42,414 nt of DNA, taken from assembly GCF_035989265.1 (NCBI RefSeq), contig NZ_JAYKZX010000002.1, positions 1 to 42,414 on the forward strand. Direction: 5' to 3'. The notes beneath the pieces were generated by a model. The model saw only the letters and a program-made list of their open reading frames with translations. It had not been told where the DNA came from and made no database searches. This DNA is from Sphingobium sp. HWE2-09. GTDB lineage: Bacteria > Pseudomonadota > Alphaproteobacteria > Sphingomonadales > Sphingomonadaceae. This document shows positions 1 to 8,012 of the stretch, piece after piece. The translations under genes were made by a program, and so were the position numbers. Every line of letters begins with the position of its first letter. Within the stretch, counting starts at the first letter, position 1.

Positions 1-107
1 CGACCGCTTGCATTGGGGGCGGCGAAGGCGCGGCCGAAGCTTATCATCGGCGCCATCGCCATGGTGCCCGCGATCATGTCGCGGCGGCTGAGAAAGGCTC
101 TGCTCAC
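1..107 (-). CDS. DUF1501 family protein, N-terminal part (continues at 42414)
   Basis: This is the first 35 codons plus two bases of the DUF1501 gene whose remainder runs from 42414 down to 41310. A GTG start at 107 follows an AGGAG Shine-Dalgarno that overlaps the stop of the upstream DUF1800 gene. The peptide begins VSRAFLSRRDMIAG and continues with a hydrophobic stretch ending near AFAAP. The twin arginines at residues 8-9 suggest a Tat signal, as is usual in this family. The last two bases (CG) plus the base at 42414 form an Arg codon, and translation continues as LLVVFLRGAYD, the conserved DUF1501 start. This in-frame join shows that the molecule is circular. The start is well supported by the ribosome site and the signal peptide. 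Confidence 0.85.
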   Translation of the reverse strand, partial: MSRAFLSRRDMIAGTMAMAPMISFGRAFAAPNASG

Positions 108-117
108 GGACGATCTC

Positions 118-1635
118 CTATCGATACATGAATTCGGGGGAGGAAAGGAAAAAGATGTTCCATTCGCGATCGTTGACGGCCTTGGCCAATGTCGCCTGGG
201 TCTGGGCGCTGAACCCGTTGCCCAGCCCGTCATGGTAGAAACGATTGCGGATATCGGGAAAGACCGGGGAAGCGGCGGCGGCTCCGTCTACAGGCCGGAA
301 TATCCCGCCCGCGCCGACCCCGATCTGGCGGGCGATATCGAACCGGCTCGACATCTGCCCCGGCGACGACCAAGTGGCGGACGTCATGCCATAGCCATCG
401 GGCGTCTGCCAGCCATAGAGGGTGCCCCCCATATGGGCGATCCAGCCTACCACCGGCTGCGCGTTCACGATGACGCGGTCGCCATAGGATAGGCGTAACG
501 CGGAAATGGCATATTGCACCGGGTTCTTGAAGCTCTTGCCCAGCGACGCGGCAAAGGCGGGATCGTCCACCATGGTGCGGATCACCTGGGCTATATCGCC
601 CTTGGACTGCTGGAAGGTCTGCGCCATGGCCTGGATGGTGGCGGCGGGCGGATGGTCGCCCATGAAGAAGATCGCCAACTGGGTGGAGATGTGGCGCGCC
701 GTCGCGGGGGATCCGGCAATCAGGTCCAGCGCCTGTTCCACTTCACCCATGCCGCTGCCCTTGATCACATGGCCCAGGAACATCTTGTCGCCGAAATCAT
801 GTTTGGCCGGATTGAATTCGAACAGGCCAGACCGGATGTAGAGCGGCTGCCATTGCGGCTTGATCGTCGGTTTTTCGGGGCCGATGCGCACACCCACGCC
901 CGTCAGGATGCGGGCCAGTTCCTGGACATCCTTCTGGGTATAGCCAGTGCCCACGCCCATGCTGTGCAATTCCATGATTTCGCGGGCATAATTTTCGTTG
1001 ATATGCCCGACCGCATTCAGGTCATTGTCCAGATAGCGCAACATGGCCGGGTGTCGCAGCGTCGCTTCCAGCAGGTCGCGGAAACGGCCCAGCGCGCGGG
1101 TACGCAGCGTGTCTTCATAATCGCCGACCATCGCCCTGATGTCGCGCTTGGTGGCGAAGACGTTGAAATGGTTGAACCAGAACCACGTCATCTGTTCGCG
1201 CAACTGGTCCGGCGCATAGAGCGCCCGCAGGACGAAGCGGCGCCGCGCCTCGTCGGCCAGGCCGTTCATGGTCTTTTCGTAGGCGATCCGGGCCGCCTCT
1301 CTCTGCTTGATGTCCTTCATCGCCGTAAAGGCGTGATATTGGGCCAGCATGTCCTGCGCCAATTGCGGCATCGGCGTCTTTTCGATCTGCATTGCGGCAA
1401 TCTGCGCCGCGGCCGCGGGCGGCATCGCACGGGACGGGGGGCCGAGCTGGCCGGCAAGCCAGCGATCGACGCTGCCGCCGGAGGATGCAGGTGCCGTCGC
1501 TCCCCAGGTCAGCCGGTTGGCCCAGCGCATATCCATGGGCGCATCGTTCGCGGCGGCCTGTGCGACGATTGGCGAAACAGACGACAGGATCATGCCGAGA
1601 GCGACAAGAGCGGTCATGCGATTGGGTCGATTCAT
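118..1635 (-). CDS. DUF1800 family secreted protein
   Basis: A DUF1800 protein of 505 residues. Family hallmarks are visible: FWFNHFNVF at 152-160, NENYAREIMELH at 213-224, and a following GYTQKDVQELARILTG segment. ATG at 1635 is chosen over the longer frame from 1716 because AGGGAG lies about 9 nt upstream and the first 27 residues form a signal peptide (MNRPNRMTALVALGMILSS, then a cleavable AQA). The protein is therefore probably periplasmic or secreted. Its stop is 10 bp before the GTG of the DUF1501 gene, so the two are almost certainly cotranscribed. DUF1800 and DUF1501 genes commonly occur as a pair in Proteobacteria and Planctomycetes; their biochemical role is not established. Family assignment is firm, function unknown. 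Confidence 0.92.
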   Translation of the reverse strand: MNRPNRMTALVALGMILSSVSPIVAQAAANDAPMDMRWANRLTWGATAPASSGGSVDRWLAGQLGPPSRAMPPAAAAQIAAMQIEKTPMPQLAQDMLAQYHAFTAMKDIKQREAARIAYEKTMNGLADEARRRFVLRALYAPDQLREQMTWFWFNHFNVFATKRDIRAMVGDYEDTLRTRALGRFRDLLEATLRHPAMLRYLDNDLNAVGHINENYAREIMELHSMGVGTGYTQKDVQELARILTGVGVRIGPEKPTIKPQWQPLYIRSGLFEFNPAKHDFGDKMFLGHVIKGSGMGEVEQALDLIAGSPATARHISTQLAIFFMGDHPPAATIQAMAQTFQQSKGDIAQVIRTMVDDPAFAASLGKSFKNPVQYAISALRLSYGDRVIVNAQPVVGWIAHMGGTLYGWQTPDGYGMTSATWSSPGQMSSRFDIARQIGVGAGGIFRPVDGAAAASPVFPDIRNRFYHDGLGNGFSAQTQATLAKAVNDREWNIFFLSSPEFMYR

Positions 1636-1926
1636 GGGTCCGGCTCCCTTTTCGGAGAAGAGCGCAAGATAAGCATGAAAAGGTGAATATAGGCTGTCGG
1701 ATCGAGCGATGATCACCGTCGATGACGACCTTACGAATTTGTAATGTTCCGTACGTTCGAGCGTCTTGTGATCCGGTAACGTTGAACCATTTGCTCAGGT
1801 TTCGGTCTTTATGCGATATCCTGACCGTAAAATGCTGTCATTTGACTTGCAATCGCTCCATCGCATCGTTCCACGCCAGAGGATATGGAAAACTGGAGCG
1901 CGCGCCCATCCGACGGTCGCGACCGG

Positions 1927-2925
1927 TCAGGCCGCGCCGCTTTCGGACGGCAACGCGGCGCCCAGCTCCATTATCGACGGGAAGGGCATGGCAAGGGGGG
2001 GCATCAGATCAGCGTCCTGCAATATCTGGCTCAGGCCATCGCGCAGGCTGACGCTGGGCTGCCATTGCAGGACCTCCCTGGCGCGCGTGATGTCGAGGCA
2101 GGAAAATCTGGGATCGGTCCTGTCGGCTTCCACATTGACCTTGTTCAGTTCCAACCCGCTCAGTTCCTCGACCATGGCGATCAGCTGGTTGATCGAGGTG
2201 CCATGGCCCGTCGCGATGTTGACGACTCCTGCGCCCCTGGCATGCACGGCCGCGGCGATGGCTTTCTGAACGTCGATCACATTGACATAATCCCTCTGCA
2301 TTTCGCCGGATCCCAGGATGTTGAAGACCGATCCTGTTTTCAACGCGCTGATCATGGTGGGAATGACGCCGAAGCCGGGCTTGATCGTCTGACCGGAGCC
2401 ATAGGCGTTCGATACGCGCAGGATCGATACATCCAGTCCGATCTGCGCGGCCGACAGCAGACTTGTCTCGACGATCATCTTTTCCAGACCATATTCGGTC
2501 TGCGGATTGCAGGGCGATTGTTCGTTCAGGGACGCTAACGCCGTATTGCCGTAAATGGCGCCGCCGGATGATAGATAGATATAATGGGGATGGCGGCGAT
2601 GGTTCAGGAGGCCATCGATCATTCGCAAATGGGGTCTGATCCGCGAATTAATGTCCCGCTGCTTGGTAATCCGACCGCGCCCCTGAGACACCAGATCGAT
2701 GATGACATCGGCTTCGCTTAACCAGCCAATATCAATCGTCTCGAAATCTTCGATTATATAAGGTTCTGGAAGCTGAGGGATGGCGGAATAATTGGATTTT
2801 GTTCTTTTTACCCAGCGGAGGTTGATGCTATTGTCAAAAGAAAGATGGTTAAGAAGATTAATGCCGATAAATCCAGTTCCGCCAAGAACTATGACATTCT
2901 TTTTCATGCTACCATGGCCTGGCAT
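1927..2925 (-). CDS. NAD-dependent epimerase/dehydratase (extended SDR, UDP-hexose epimerase-like)
   Basis: A 332-residue extended short-chain dehydrogenase. It has the nucleotide-binding GGTGFIG (15-21), the catalytic serine region YLSSGG (117-122) and the Tyr-Lys pair YGLEK (Y145, K149). The overall pattern fits nucleotide-sugar 4-epimerases, so it probably makes an epimerised UDP-sugar for the polysaccharide coded on this plasmid; the exact sugar cannot be read from sequence. Two starts are possible. The ATG at 2925 has GGGGGTGA 7 nt upstream and is used here. The ATG at 2907 would put the Rossmann motif closer to the N-terminus but has only a weak AGG. The gene stands alone, with 607 bp of non-coding sequence upstream and a DUF1800 gene downstream on the same strand. 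Confidence 0.88.
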   Translation of the reverse strand: MPGHGSMKKNVIVLGGTGFIGINLLNHLSFDNSINLRWVKRTKSNYSAIPQLPEPYIIEDFETIDIGWLSEADVIIDLVSQGRGRITKQRDINSRIRPHLRMIDGLLNHRRHPHYIYLSSGGAIYGNTALASLNEQSPCNPQTEYGLEKMIVETSLLSAAQIGLDVSILRVSNAYGSGQTIKPGFGVIPTMISALKTGSVFNILGSGEMQRDYVNVIDVQKAIAAAVHARGAGVVNIATGHGTSINQLIAMVEELSGLELNKVNVEADRTDPRFSCLDITRAREVLQWQPSVSLRDGLSQILQDADLMPPLAMPFPSIMELGAALPSESGAA

Positions 2926-3532
2926 TGAAATTCACCCCCAGAACTGTAACTTTTAAATATAGCCATATGGTCGATGTTTGAAATATGTATCGTGATACAT
3001 CGCAATGTTAACTAACTTTAATCAAAAGATAATTTTAAATTTCCGCACCATTATCCTACGATCACGCCTGTATTGGAATGAAAGGTTTCGACAGGCGGCA
3101 CTATTATATTTTGTCAATGCGTCGATAGCTTAACAAAAATGCCGCCATAAGTCCATTTGGCAACCATGCAGCGCACAATATTCGCCTGTGCCAAAAGGAG
3201 ATGGCGTATGGCCCTTTGCGCCGGAAGCGCCGCGCCAAGGCGGGATCGAAAACATCTGCGATGACGTTTTTCGACATTGCAGGCGCGAACAGGCCAGAAA
3301 ATTACTCGTGAAATCGTAAATCAGTATGGCGTTATCGGCGCACAATGTCCCTGAACATATATATTGAAGGGCAGAAGCGGATTTTTTGCCATCCACATAA
3401 TGCACGCACGATGAATGGTCGGCTATTCGCCCCGGTCGGTGCGATCAGAACATCGCTCAGTAAGATGAAATGATTTGGGATCGCGATGCAAATGCAGGCG
3501 CATATAACCCGGCCATGCGTGGACTGCGGCCG
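2926..3532. other. Long intergenic region without a convincing gene
   Basis: 607 bp between the sulfotransferase stop and the epimerase start. The half next to the epimerase (about 2940-3130) is clearly AT-rich and probably holds its promoter and a palindrome at 2985-3000. The other half has ordinary composition. The only ORF above 90 codons (3130-3405, minus) lacks a ribosome site, has cysteine-rich unnatural composition and resembles no family. No tRNA, terminal inverted repeats or transposase remnant is visible. Confidence 0.6.
2985..3000. promoter_or_regulatory. Palindrome upstream of the epimerase gene
   Basis: Perfect inverted repeat ATGTATC-GT-GATACAT, 60 bp upstream of the epimerase start and inside an AT-rich stretch. 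The position and 7-bp arms fit a dimeric regulator site, but no regulator gene for it is seen on this plasmid. Confidence 0.35.
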
Positions 3533-4384
3533 TTATGATACCGCAGCTTGCAAAGGGGAATATCGGGCATAGCCCATGACCGTCATCGCATTGATGCAAC
3601 GCTTCTCTATTTCCCGGATTTCGCTGATGTCCAATTCGTCCACCCAGCCATAGGCCTTGCCCACCCGGTAGAAATCCTTGCGCGTGTCATGCGCCAGGGT
3701 GCCTACATCGGCGGCGCGCAGCGCGTCGATGCCGTTTTTCTCGACGATCTCGCCCAGCAATGCCTTGGATGTCTTGAGGCCCGCCCATTTCAGGATGTCG
3801 GCCATATGCCTGGCCGTATCGGTCTTCAGCTTTTCATAATGGACGCACATCAGCCTGTCTGCGGACATATAACTGCGCGCGGCCAGATAGGCGAGCATAT
3901 AGGATGTCCAGGATTGGCAGAAATCAGCGATAGGTTTATGCGTCCACCCGCCCCAACTCTCCTTGCTGGCCGCTTTGAAGGAGGCATAGACCGCCCTGGG
4001 ATCACGGGCGACGAACAGGAATTTGGCGTCGGGTTGAATGCGCGCCACCAGTTCGTGGTACAAGATGTTGCCGGGCGTCTTTTCCAGAACGATCTTGCCC
4101 GGATCGGCCTTGGCCGCGATCCGCGCCAATGTCGTCTGCACGATAGGCGCCAGGATCGTATCGACGAACTCGGTTTCGTCGAAAATCGCGCTCAGGCCGT
4201 CCGACGCTTCCAGACTATATTCCTGATCGTACCAATCCTTGAGCGGCCCGACATATTTGTCGTACACATGCGTTTCCCGGCAGGTGACGGTATCGGGATG
4301 GGTCGCCAGCATGAAATGAACCCAGGACGTCCCGCTTCTGGGGCAGCCACCAACCAGAAGGGATGGAGCGTTCGCCAGGGTCAT
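3533..4384 (-). CDS. PAPS-dependent sulfotransferase
   Basis: A 283-residue sulfotransferase-fold protein. The 5'-phosphosulfate loop GCPRSGTSW is at 13-21, EKTP at 101-104, and the 3'-phosphate motif VARDPRAVYASF at 125-136. Together these bind PAPS and mark an enzyme that moves sulfate to a hydroxyl group. ATG at 4384 is chosen because it overlaps the pyruvyl transferase stop in an ATGA junction and the motifs start right after it; the longer frame upstream is a low-complexity shadow. It is the last gene of the minus-strand polysaccharide block, so the acceptor is probably the exported polysaccharide or its lipid-linked precursor. That acceptor is inference. PAPS would have to come from chromosomal genes, since no cysND or cysC is present here. 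Confidence 0.88.
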   Translation of the reverse strand: MTLANAPSLLVGGCPRSGTSWVHFMLATHPDTVTCRETHVYDKYVGPLKDWYDQEYSLEASDGLSAIFDETEFVDTILAPIVQTTLARIAAKADPGKIVLEKTPGNILYHELVARIQPDAKFLFVARDPRAVYASFKAASKESWGGWTHKPIADFCQSWTSYMLAYLAARSYMSADRLMCVHYEKLKTDTARHMADILKWAGLKTSKALLGEIVEKNGIDALRAADVGTLAHDTRKDFYRVGKAYGWVDELDISEIREIEKRCINAMTVMGYARYSPLQAAVS

Positions 4385-5652
4385 TGGCCGCTGACGATTT
4401 CGAAACTCGATATCCAGACACCCAGCGGCCTGATATCTTCGCCCATGCCATGTTCCGCCGGCCTGGAGGCATTCTCGACCTTGAACCGCAAGCAGAGTTC
4501 GCCGCTGATATCTGTCTTGGGCAGCGGGATTTCTATGATCCTGGACGGCTCGTTGCGAACGATACGATGCGTATCGATGACCTTGCCGGCATGGACGACG
4601 CGAAAGACGATGAAGCCGCCGACGCCCTTGGTCAGCGTGCCCATGTTCATCCGCAGCGTCAGATTGTGCTTGGGCGGCTTTTTGAACAGCATCTCGAATT
4701 CGGTCCATTCATTGACCGACCAGATGGCGCCGCCTTCGGGCTTGCCCCAACCGGTGGTGAAAGGACTTGCGCCATTTGGCAGATTTTCCACCTCATAGCG
4801 TTTATTTTCTTCCACCTCGAAGATATTGATCGCCAGCGTTTCCCGCAGCGCAGGATCGAGCAGCGGAAACGCGCGCAGCAGCGGTTCCGGATTCCAGGCG
4901 AGCGGTGCGACCAGCTCGCCGTCCAGACTGCTCTTCAGGTCGCGATAGGCCCGGGGCGCCACCCGGTCGGTGCCTTCATAATAGTCGGTATATTTGAAAT
5001 CCGCCTCGAACTGGCTCGCCATGCGGGTGATCGCCTTGCCATAGACGTCGGCGAACACCAGGCCATGCAGCGAGCTGCTGATGACCCGCTTCGATGCCGA
5101 GATATAGGCCGCAACCGTAATAGGGTCCAGATTGGGGCGGATGACCATCAGCTTGTCTTTGAAGGGCGCGGTGAAATAGGGAAGGAACCGGTCGTCATTG
5201 ATGTTGGGAATGACGATCGTTTCCGGCATCGGTACGCCGATGGCCTGCGCCGCCTTTTCCAGCTGCCCGCGCCGCGCCCTGATCTGCTCGTCATACAGCA
5301 TCGGGAACAGCAGGCCTGGGTCGCCATAGACTTCCGGGCAATCGAACCCCTGGTCCCGCATCATGAAACGGGTCAGCGGCCCCCGGACGGACTTGAACTG
5401 GATGTTTGCGTTCTTTGGCAGGATGGACCGATGCTTGGAATTGACGCCCACCCCCCAGACGACGTCATTATCCTTCGCTTCGTGCAGGATCGAACCGATC
5501 GCCAGGATCTTGGAATGGGTCGACAGGACCGTCGGGATGATGTTGTAGTCCAGCTTGAATTTCCGGCACAGCGCCTGCACCACCATGGGACCGATCTCGT
5601 CCCCGAAATTGATGCTGTTGGCTGGCTTCCACGAATATACGTAAACATTCAT
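4381..5652 (-). CDS. Polysaccharide pyruvyl transferase family protein with C-terminal beta domain
   Basis: A 423-residue protein. The first 270 or so residues match the polysaccharide pyruvyl transferase fold: an N-terminal NFGDEIGP motif, WGVGVNSKH, the YGDPGLL segment, and SSLHGLVFAD, the conserved S-x-H-G helix. Such enzymes use phosphoenolpyruvate to add pyruvate ketals to polysaccharide sugars. Residues from about 290 to the end form an extra region rich in beta-type sequence, resembling a carbohydrate-binding or jelly-roll module; this is inference. ATG at 5652 is chosen over 5685 because it lies one base after the stop of the upstream glycosyltransferase (TGA-G-ATG) and starts with the family motif. 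The 3' end overlaps the sulfotransferase start by 4 bp, so the three genes are translationally coupled. Confidence 0.87.
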   Translation of the reverse strand: MNVYVYSWKPANSINFGDEIGPMVVQALCRKFKLDYNIIPTVLSTHSKILAIGSILHEAKDNDVVWGVGVNSKHRSILPKNANIQFKSVRGPLTRFMMRDQGFDCPEVYGDPGLLFPMLYDEQIRARRGQLEKAAQAIGVPMPETIVIPNINDDRFLPYFTAPFKDKLMVIRPNLDPITVAAYISASKRVISSSLHGLVFADVYGKAITRMASQFEADFKYTDYYEGTDRVAPRAYRDLKSSLDGELVAPLAWNPEPLLRAFPLLDPALRETLAINIFEVEENKRYEVENLPNGASPFTTGWGKPEGGAIWSVNEWTEFEMLFKKPPKHNLTLRMNMGTLTKGVGGFIVFRVVHAGKVIDTHRIVRNEPSRIIEIPLPKTDISGELCLRFKVENASRPAEHGMGEDIRPLGVWISSFEIVSGQ

Positions 5653-5653
5653 C

Positions 5654-7537
5654 TCAGCTGGCAACCTCGATCTCGCGCATGGCATGTTCGGCGACCGCCA
5701 GTTGATACGCGGCTTTGTGCGCCATGCCGACGTTGGCCGGATCCTGCCTATTATAGTTGAAGGCGTTGACCTTATATTGTTTCACCATTCTGGCCACAGG
5801 ATCCCCCTCGAAAGTCTGCTTGATGATCGAGACGGCTGATTTCACGTCCTCTGGAATGAAGATGCCGCCGGCTTCGGCCTTGCGCTGCACATCGCCCATC
5901 GAATTTTGATCGGGCACGAAGACCGGCTTCAACAGGGAATGGCCCAGAAACTGCACGCCCGAATTCAAGCGATCGAAGCGGGGCACCAGCAAGGCGTCGC
6001 ATTGGCTGACCAGGCTGATCACCTGTTCGTTGGGCACTTTGAAGTGAATGCGTCGGGTCCGCCCGTCCCATTGGTCCCGAAGCCGGTGGATTTCCTTCCA
6101 GTGGATGAGGTCGGGGTGTATCGCCCCGGCAAAGATCATCTGATAGCGCTCATGGCCCAGCGCTTCACTGACCTCCAGGCAGAAATTCAGTTCCTTTTCG
6201 GTCCTTATATGACCGAATACCAGTATCTTGATCTTGTCGGATTCGAAAACCTTGTCTTCGAACGGCTGATTGTCCAGACGGAAATAGGGCTGGTAGTCGC
6301 CATGCGGCACGATCGCCGTCCTGACGTCCTTGAGGCCGTTGACCTTGCCGTGATGGCGGCCGTAAGGCTCGATATTCTCCGAACTTAGATGACATATGAC
6401 CGTGGCATAATCCGCCAGCGCCTGCATCAGGCGTGCCCGGTTCTTGCCATAGGTCGGCATCAGGTCGAAATTATGCGCCGTATAAAGGATCGGGCATAGC
6501 GCGGCGATGGCTTGCATGCGCTGCTCGAACAACCGGATCTGTTCGTCGCTGGGCACTTTCCAGTGGAACAGGGATTCGATCCATTCGATGTGCAGGATGT
6601 CGCCCGGTCCGAATTCATGGTCCCAGAAGGACGCGACGCCGGTCGTGACATTTTCCGGGCCGAGAATTTGTTGCAGGCCGTCGCGCAGCGTCACCACATA
6701 GGCGTTGGGCGAACTGTCCTGCACCTCTTCGGCGACATAGACGTGGAAATCCTCCCGCTTTGGCGGCAGTGACGAATATTCCTGCGGAAAGGCGATTGTC
6801 TTGGGGATGCTCCATAATTGATCGAAGGGCGCAAAGCTCTCCTTCGGGGCGGAACGCCCATAGACTTCCTTCAATTCCGAAAAGGAGGTGAGGATGTCGG
6901 CGTCATCCATCGCCTTGGATTCCTGCAGCGTGGACAGGATGCCATCCCATGCGACCTTCGCTTCGCCTTCGAAACTATATTCGGCGCGCAGGGGGCCGGT
7001 ATAATGGCGCATATAATCTTGCAGATCGGGGTCGAACGTGTTGTTCCACCGCGTATCGATCGGAACGACATTATAATCCTCGACCAACCGGATGAGATGG
7101 CCGTTTTCGCCCCACCCGACATTATGTCGACTGGAAATCGGCTTCCCCAGACTGGCGACCCATTTGGCGAAGAAATCGAGCGACAGCGCATTGCGATAGG
7201 CGAAGATGACGCCGGCGTTCACCCGCCCCGAATGGCCGGCGACGACGCCGATCGGCTTTTCACTGGATACGGCCAAATGGATTGGCGGGCATCCGGGCTG
7301 AATGCCGACATCGGTATCCATATACAGGACATAGTCGTTTTTCAGCAAAGCGCCGTATAGCAGCAACGTTTTCAGCCAGATATTTTCACGGCCGAGTGCC
7401 GGGCTGCCTTCCTGCGAGACGCAGACATAGGTATATCCATGGCGCTCGCAATATTCTCGTTGGCTTTCGACCGCTGAGGCAAAGGCGACATCATAGCCCC
7501 CCTGGCCAAGAGAAAAAACGAGAACACGAGACGCCAT
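5654..7537 (-). CDS. Two-domain glycosyltransferase (GT34/GMA12-like plus GT4-like)
   Basis: A 627-residue protein with two transferase-like halves. Residues 1-230 resemble galactosyl/mannosyltransferases of the GMA12/MNN10 type: ENIWLKTLLL at 51-60 and a metal-binding DTD in YMDTDVG (73-79), followed by a GRVNAGVIF segment. Residues 250-627 look like a GT-B fold: LHIEW near the middle, ILVFGHIRTEKEL as the start of the second Rossmann unit, then a CDALLVPRFDRLNSGVQF segment typical of the donor-binding half. One polypeptide could therefore add two sugars in succession; specificities are unknown. Translation starts at ATG 7537 with a weak AGG. The stop is one base before the pyruvyl transferase ATG. 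It sits in the minus-strand operon behind the giant transferase and a 58-residue gene. Confidence 0.85.
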   Translation of the reverse strand: MASRVLVFSLGQGGYDVAFASAVESQREYCERHGYTYVCVSQEGSPALGRENIWLKTLLLYGALLKNDYVLYMDTDVGIQPGCPPIHLAVSSEKPIGVVAGHSGRVNAGVIFAYRNALSLDFFAKWVASLGKPISSRHNVGWGENGHLIRLVEDYNVVPIDTRWNNTFDPDLQDYMRHYTGPLRAEYSFEGEAKVAWDGILSTLQESKAMDDADILTSFSELKEVYGRSAPKESFAPFDQLWSIPKTIAFPQEYSSLPPKREDFHVYVAEEVQDSSPNAYVVTLRDGLQQILGPENVTTGVASFWDHEFGPGDILHIEWIESLFHWKVPSDEQIRLFEQRMQAIAALCPILYTAHNFDLMPTYGKNRARLMQALADYATVICHLSSENIEPYGRHHGKVNGLKDVRTAIVPHGDYQPYFRLDNQPFEDKVFESDKIKILVFGHIRTEKELNFCLEVSEALGHERYQMIFAGAIHPDLIHWKEIHRLRDQWDGRTRRIHFKVPNEQVISLVSQCDALLVPRFDRLNSGVQFLGHSLLKPVFVPDQNSMGDVQRKAEAGGIFIPEDVKSAVSIIKQTFEGDPVARMVKQYKVNAFNYNRQDPANVGMAHKAAYQLAVAEHAMREIEVAS

Positions 7538-7594
7538 GAAAATACCTATGCAATCTTAATCGTCTAAAATAGGCCGAAAGCCATATTGCATTGA

Positions 7595-7771
7595 TCAATA
7601 CCAAGTACCCGGCTTTATGATCTGAAAGCGTTTGATGGCGACCCACGTAATTTCGTCATTATGGCGCAAATAACCAAAAGTAATATCGCCGTTCTTCTGG
7701 CTGCTGACGCTGACGACGCGGTCCATGTTGACGAACAGAAATTTTCCGTCGCTTAATTCACACTGGATCAT
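7595..7771 (-). CDS. Small hypothetical protein, 58 residues
   Basis: An uninterrupted 59-codon frame from ATG 7771 to TGA 7595, with AGGGA about 10 nt upstream. The peptide opens MIQCELSDGKFLFVNMD and continues with VVSVSS and an ITFGYLRHNDEITWVAIKRF segment. Alternating hydrophobic residues suggest a small beta-barrel (SH3- or Sm-like) protein. Codon use is that of a real gene, and it fits the gap between the giant transferase (stop 8013) and the two-domain glycosyltransferase (start 7537) in the same direction. I recognise no family. It may be a small partner or regulator of the neighbouring transferases; that is a guess from position. Confidence 0.6.
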   Translation of the reverse strand: MIQCELSDGKFLFVNMDRVVSVSSQKNGDITFGYLRHNDEITWVAIKRFQIIKPGTWY

Positions 7772-7863
7772 TTATTTGGTCCCTTTCCTGCCTTTTACTA
7801 CTATCTGGATAGGGCCATTGACTGCCAACCTCAACCGGTTTTCAGCCAAAGGCCACACCCGAC

Positions 7864-7877
7864 ATCAACCGGTTGAT
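7864..7877. repeat. Perfect 14-bp palindrome ATCAACCGGTTGAT
   Basis: Self-complementary 14-mer in the 241-bp gap between the giant transferase stop and the small gene. Its core TCAACCGGTT occurs again at 7831-7840. The pair, 35 bp apart, could be an operator in front of the small gene or part of a processing or termination structure. There is no T-run. Confidence 0.35.
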
Positions 7878-8012
7878 ATCGCCCCATAACGCGAAGCCGC
7901 CCCGGCAACGGACCCGCGCAATGTGCCATGCCCGCGATTGCGACTATGCCCGATAGCTGGCGCTGGCTTCTGCGCAGTGCCGCCGTAAGCAGCTATCTGC
8001 TGGTTCCGGCTC

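Noticed and set aside
1720..1830. EcfG-type stress promoter (GGAAC...CGTT) upstream of DUF1800
   Set aside because: A GGAAC is present on the minus strand, but the -10 element and the spacing do not fit the consensus.
3130..3405. Possible 91-residue gene in the long intergenic region
   Set aside because: No ribosome site, odd composition, no family resemblance.
4385..4708. N-terminal extension of the sulfotransferase
   Set aside because: Out-of-frame reading of the pyruvyl transferase gene; the PAPS motif starts just after the internal ATG at 4384.
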